The position numbers and the translations under genes are program-made. Shown piece after piece: positions 6,843 to 8,051 of a stretch of 8,051 nt of DNA (position 1 is the stretch's first letter; each line of letters starts with the position of its first letter). The notes below the pieces were generated by a model. It did not search any database, was not told the DNA's origin, and saw only the letters and a list, made by a program, of their open reading frames with translations. Source of the stretch: an uncultured Pirellulaceae bacterium (GTDB taxonomy: Bacteria > Planctomycetota > Planctomycetia > Pirellulales > Pirellulaceae); the NCBI GenBank assembly GCA_934255105.1, contig CAKQNH010000181.1:1-8051 (forward strand), written 5' to 3'.

Positions 6843-6885
6843 TAACTTGATAATGTATGAATTGCAATGGACTAAGCTTGATAAT
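6843..6885 (-). promoter_or_regulatory. Direct-repeat/palindrome cluster upstream of cysJ (possible operator)
   Basis: TAACTTGATAAT (6843-6854) and TAAGCTTGATAAT (6873-6885) are near-identical direct repeats that differ by one extra base. Their common CTTGATAAT cores are spaced 31 bp apart, about three helical turns. Between them is the 8-bp palindrome ATTGCAAT (6861-6868). The cluster ends 3 bp before the cysJ ATG and overlaps the possible -10 box. This is the sort of arrangement used by a regulator binding as a dimer or tetramer on one face of the DNA. The regulator is unknown; sulfate-assimilation regulators such as CysB are a guess only. Confidence 0.4.
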
Positions 6886-6912
6886 TGAACGGATGCAAAT
6901 GATTTTTGTAAA
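6884..6912 (-). promoter_or_regulatory. Candidate sigma70-type promoter for cysJIH
   Basis: On the minus strand TTTACA (6912-6907, 5 of 6 to TTGACA) is followed after 17 bases by TTCAAT (6889-6884, 4 of 6 to TATAAT). The predicted start of transcription would fall around 6877, giving a leader of about 38 nt to the cysJ ATG. The -10 box is poor, so this is tentative. Confidence 0.3.
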
Positions 6913-7232
6913 GAGAAGAATCGACTTAACCGCGGAATCCAGAGGGACAAAAGAGCTTGGGAGCAGAACCCACGAGACCACATTGCCTTGCGAGCTAGCG
7001 ACATCCCCCACACATGCACCAGGGCAGGTCGTTTTCTTGCTAAAAGAGCTAGGCAGTGCAGATTGAAACCTGAGACGGTCGCAAGTGGTGTATAAGCGTA
7101 GCTTCCTCCATCGGTGAGTCCACGCCTGCAGCTTCACTCGGAATCAGGCTCGCGACTTTAGTCTGCGTAACAGCTAGTCTACAGGTAACTGCGGTCCCGG
7201 CCGCCAAGATGCTAGCACCGCCCCCTATTGCA

Positions 7233-7256
7233 GCTCATCTACGCAGGTGGATGAGC
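7233..7256. other. Stem-loop downstream of the Asp-box gene
   Basis: GCTCATCTA (7233-7241) and TGGATGAGC (7248-7256) pair over 9 positions with one T-G wobble around the loop CGCAGG. It lies 36 bp after the Asp-box gene stop, where a terminator would be expected. However, the minus-strand RNA has a C-A mismatch in the stem, and no U-tract follows. A terminator role is therefore doubtful; the structure itself is clear. Confidence 0.35.
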
Positions 7257-7291
7257 CCGGAGCGCTTTGCCGTAGGCTGCGATGTCCGACG

Positions 7292-8050
7292 TTAGGGAAT
7301 GCACCTGGTGATCGGGAGCAGCGCCACCACGCGGGATGGCGCGTCGCCGTGGATTGACAACTGCGACCACTGCTCTCCCCGATCGTCGCTTCGGTAAATC
7401 CGTCCGTCTCGCAGACCTGCGAATAGCGACCTCGAATTCATCGCTAGCGCGTAGGGAAAGCTGTCCAGCGGTTGTGGCAGCCCACCGCCCAGCGTCTCCC
7501 ACGGTCCGCCGCTGCGCCAGCGGTAGATGTGGGCCTGGGCGCTGGTGTCGCTTTGGTGCGCCACGCGGGCGCTGGAGCTTGCGGAAACATACCAGCACTC
7601 GGGATCGTCGGGATCAACTGCTAGGCCCCAGGTGTAATGGAGGTCGCGGCCTTCATCGGCTGCCTGCCACGAGCGTCCGCCGTCGCGGCTCCAAGCGGCC
7701 CCGCCGCCACCCGCTTCGTACGCGCGGCCCGGCACGGTCGGATGCCAGGCGAGCGCGTGAACGTCCTTCTGCGCGCCTGGCGGATGATCGTTCCAGGTCT
7801 CGCCGCCATCTTCGCTGCGCATGATGCCCCCCAGCTCGATCCCCGCAAGCAGCAACTGGGCGTCGTGCGGGCTGGGAGCGATCGAGCGCACGTGGCTGGT
7901 CCACGGGCGTGGCGGGAAGCTCCACCTTGGCCGAGATGGGATGTCTTGCAGCGCCGTCAACTCCCGCCACTTCCCCCCATCGTCCCGGCTGACAAATAGC
8001 TTGCTGGGCTCTGTCCCCGCATAGACGGCGCCATCGGCCGGGCTGACCGC
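7292..8050 (-). CDS. BNR/Asp-box repeat beta-propeller protein, 3' part (5' end outside window)
   Basis: The last 252 residues are visible; the frame is open to the right edge, so the true start lies beyond 8051 and the TTG at 7960 is internal. Four Asp-box motifs (S-x-D-x-G-x-x-W) are seen: S-R-D-D-G-G-K-W (visible residues 21-28), S-E-D-G-G-E-T-W (79-86), S-R-D-G-G-R-S-W (121-128) and S-D-D-R-G-E-Q-W (221-228). These mark blades of a sialidase/YCF48-like propeller. Blade-type phrases such as H-A-L-A-W-H-P, Y-E-A-G-G-G-G-A-A-W and L-A-V-D-P-D-D-P lie between them. Proteins of this kind are often annotated as WD40/BNR-like or glycosyl hydrolase, but no catalytic residues can be assigned, so no enzyme activity is claimed. 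No signal peptide can be judged because the N-terminus is missing. Composition is much more GC-rich than the cys genes (for example 49 of 60 bases G or C at 7681-7740), which suggests different ancestry. Confidence 0.85.
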   Translation of the reverse strand, partial: AVSPADGAVYAGTEPSKLFVSRDDGGKWRELTALQDIPSRPRWSFPPRPWTSHVRSIAPSPHDAQLLLAGIELGGIMRSEDGGETWNDHPPGAQKDVHALAWHPTVPGRAYEAGGGGAAWSRDGGRSWQAADEGRDLHYTWGLAVDPDDPECWYVSASSSARVAHQSDTSAQAHIYRWRSGGPWETLGGGLPQPLDSFPYALAMNSRSLFAGLRDGRIYRSDDRGEQWSQLSIHGDAPSRVVALLPITRCIP

Positions 8051-8051
8051 C

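Larger units (their letters stand above)
6840..7291. other. 452-bp intergenic region in front of cysJ
   Basis: No gene is supported here. The longest frames (minus 6808-7137, plus 6857-7066) have no recognisable domain and overlap the real cysJ start or lie inside this gap. The cysJ-proximal 100 bases are AT-rich and hold repeats and a possible promoter. The distal part towards 7291 becomes GC-rich, matching the Asp-box gene beyond. I looked for SAM or other sulfur-related riboswitch motifs and for tRNA-like structures and saw none. AAAAGAGCTTGG (6949-6960) and AAAAGAGCTAGG (7042-7053) form a 12-base direct repeat with one mismatch, of unclear meaning. Confidence 0.6.

Noticed and set aside
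6840..7019. 60-residue N-terminal extension of cysJ from an ATG at 7019
   Set aside because: The extension is hydrophobic/basic and unlike CysJ, while the ATG at 6839 gives the family's N-terminus and a normal length of 589.
6808..7137. 109-codon minus-strand frame upstream of cysJ
   Set aside because: It overlaps the cysJ start, has no recognisable motif and a composition typical of noncoding sequence.
7233..7256. Stem-loop as a rho-independent terminator of the Asp-box gene
   Set aside because: In the relevant RNA strand the stem carries a C-A mismatch and there is no U-run after it; kept only as a structure.
6840..7291. A sulfur-responsive riboswitch (SAM type) or tRNA in the long gap before cysJ
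   Set aside because: I scanned both strands by eye for SAM-box core sequences and tRNA arm patterns and found none; a covariance-model search would be needed to exclude diverged forms.
7336..7824. 162-codon plus-strand frame opposite the Asp-box gene
   Set aside because: It is extremely Arg-rich, the usual antisense shadow of a GC-rich gene; the opposite strand has four clear Asp-box motifs.

Overview
All protein-coding genes I can support lie on the minus strand. From right to left, which is the direction of transcription, they are: the 3' part of a BNR/Asp-box repeat protein (7292-8050, open at the right edge); a compact assimilatory sulfite-reduction operon cysJ-cysI-cysH (6839 down to 2554); a YhbW-like flavin-dependent oxidoreductase (2255-1254); and a Dam-type DNA adenine methylase (1034-159). 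A truncated second copy of the methylase 3' end lies at the left edge.

The cys genes form one metabolic unit. CysH reduces PAPS to sulfite using thioredoxin. The CysJ flavoprotein then passes NADPH electrons to the CysI siroheme/4Fe-4S subunit, which reduces sulfite to sulfide for cysteine synthesis. The two gene junctions are only 24 and 23 bp long, AT-rich, and lack a clear Shine-Dalgarno sequence. The oxidoreductase and the methylase are each separated from their upstream gene by 298 and 219 bp, so they are probably transcribed independently. ATP sulfurylase, APS kinase and siroheme synthase are not in the window.

The source is a bacterium. A 9-bp periodic CACGAA-type repeat beside the methylase, the style of the methylase itself, and the SD-poor gene starts fit a Planctomycetota/Verrucomicrobiota-type genome. 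This is a recollection-based inference with low to moderate confidence. The Asp-box gene at the right is strikingly GC-rich compared with the cys genes (82% in one 60-base line against 45% in a cysJ line). It could be a transferred gene, a local GC island or a chimeric join.

The left edge carries an assembly-type signal. Bases 1-77 are exactly identical to 256-332 and the identity stops precisely at base 77, a common de Bruijn k-mer size. The window may start at a contig end that sits on an unresolved 255-bp repeat loop. I do not see a novel multi-gene system here. The more interesting items are this edge repeat and methylase fragment, the composition break near 7050-7290, and a direct-repeat/palindrome cluster in front of cysJ.
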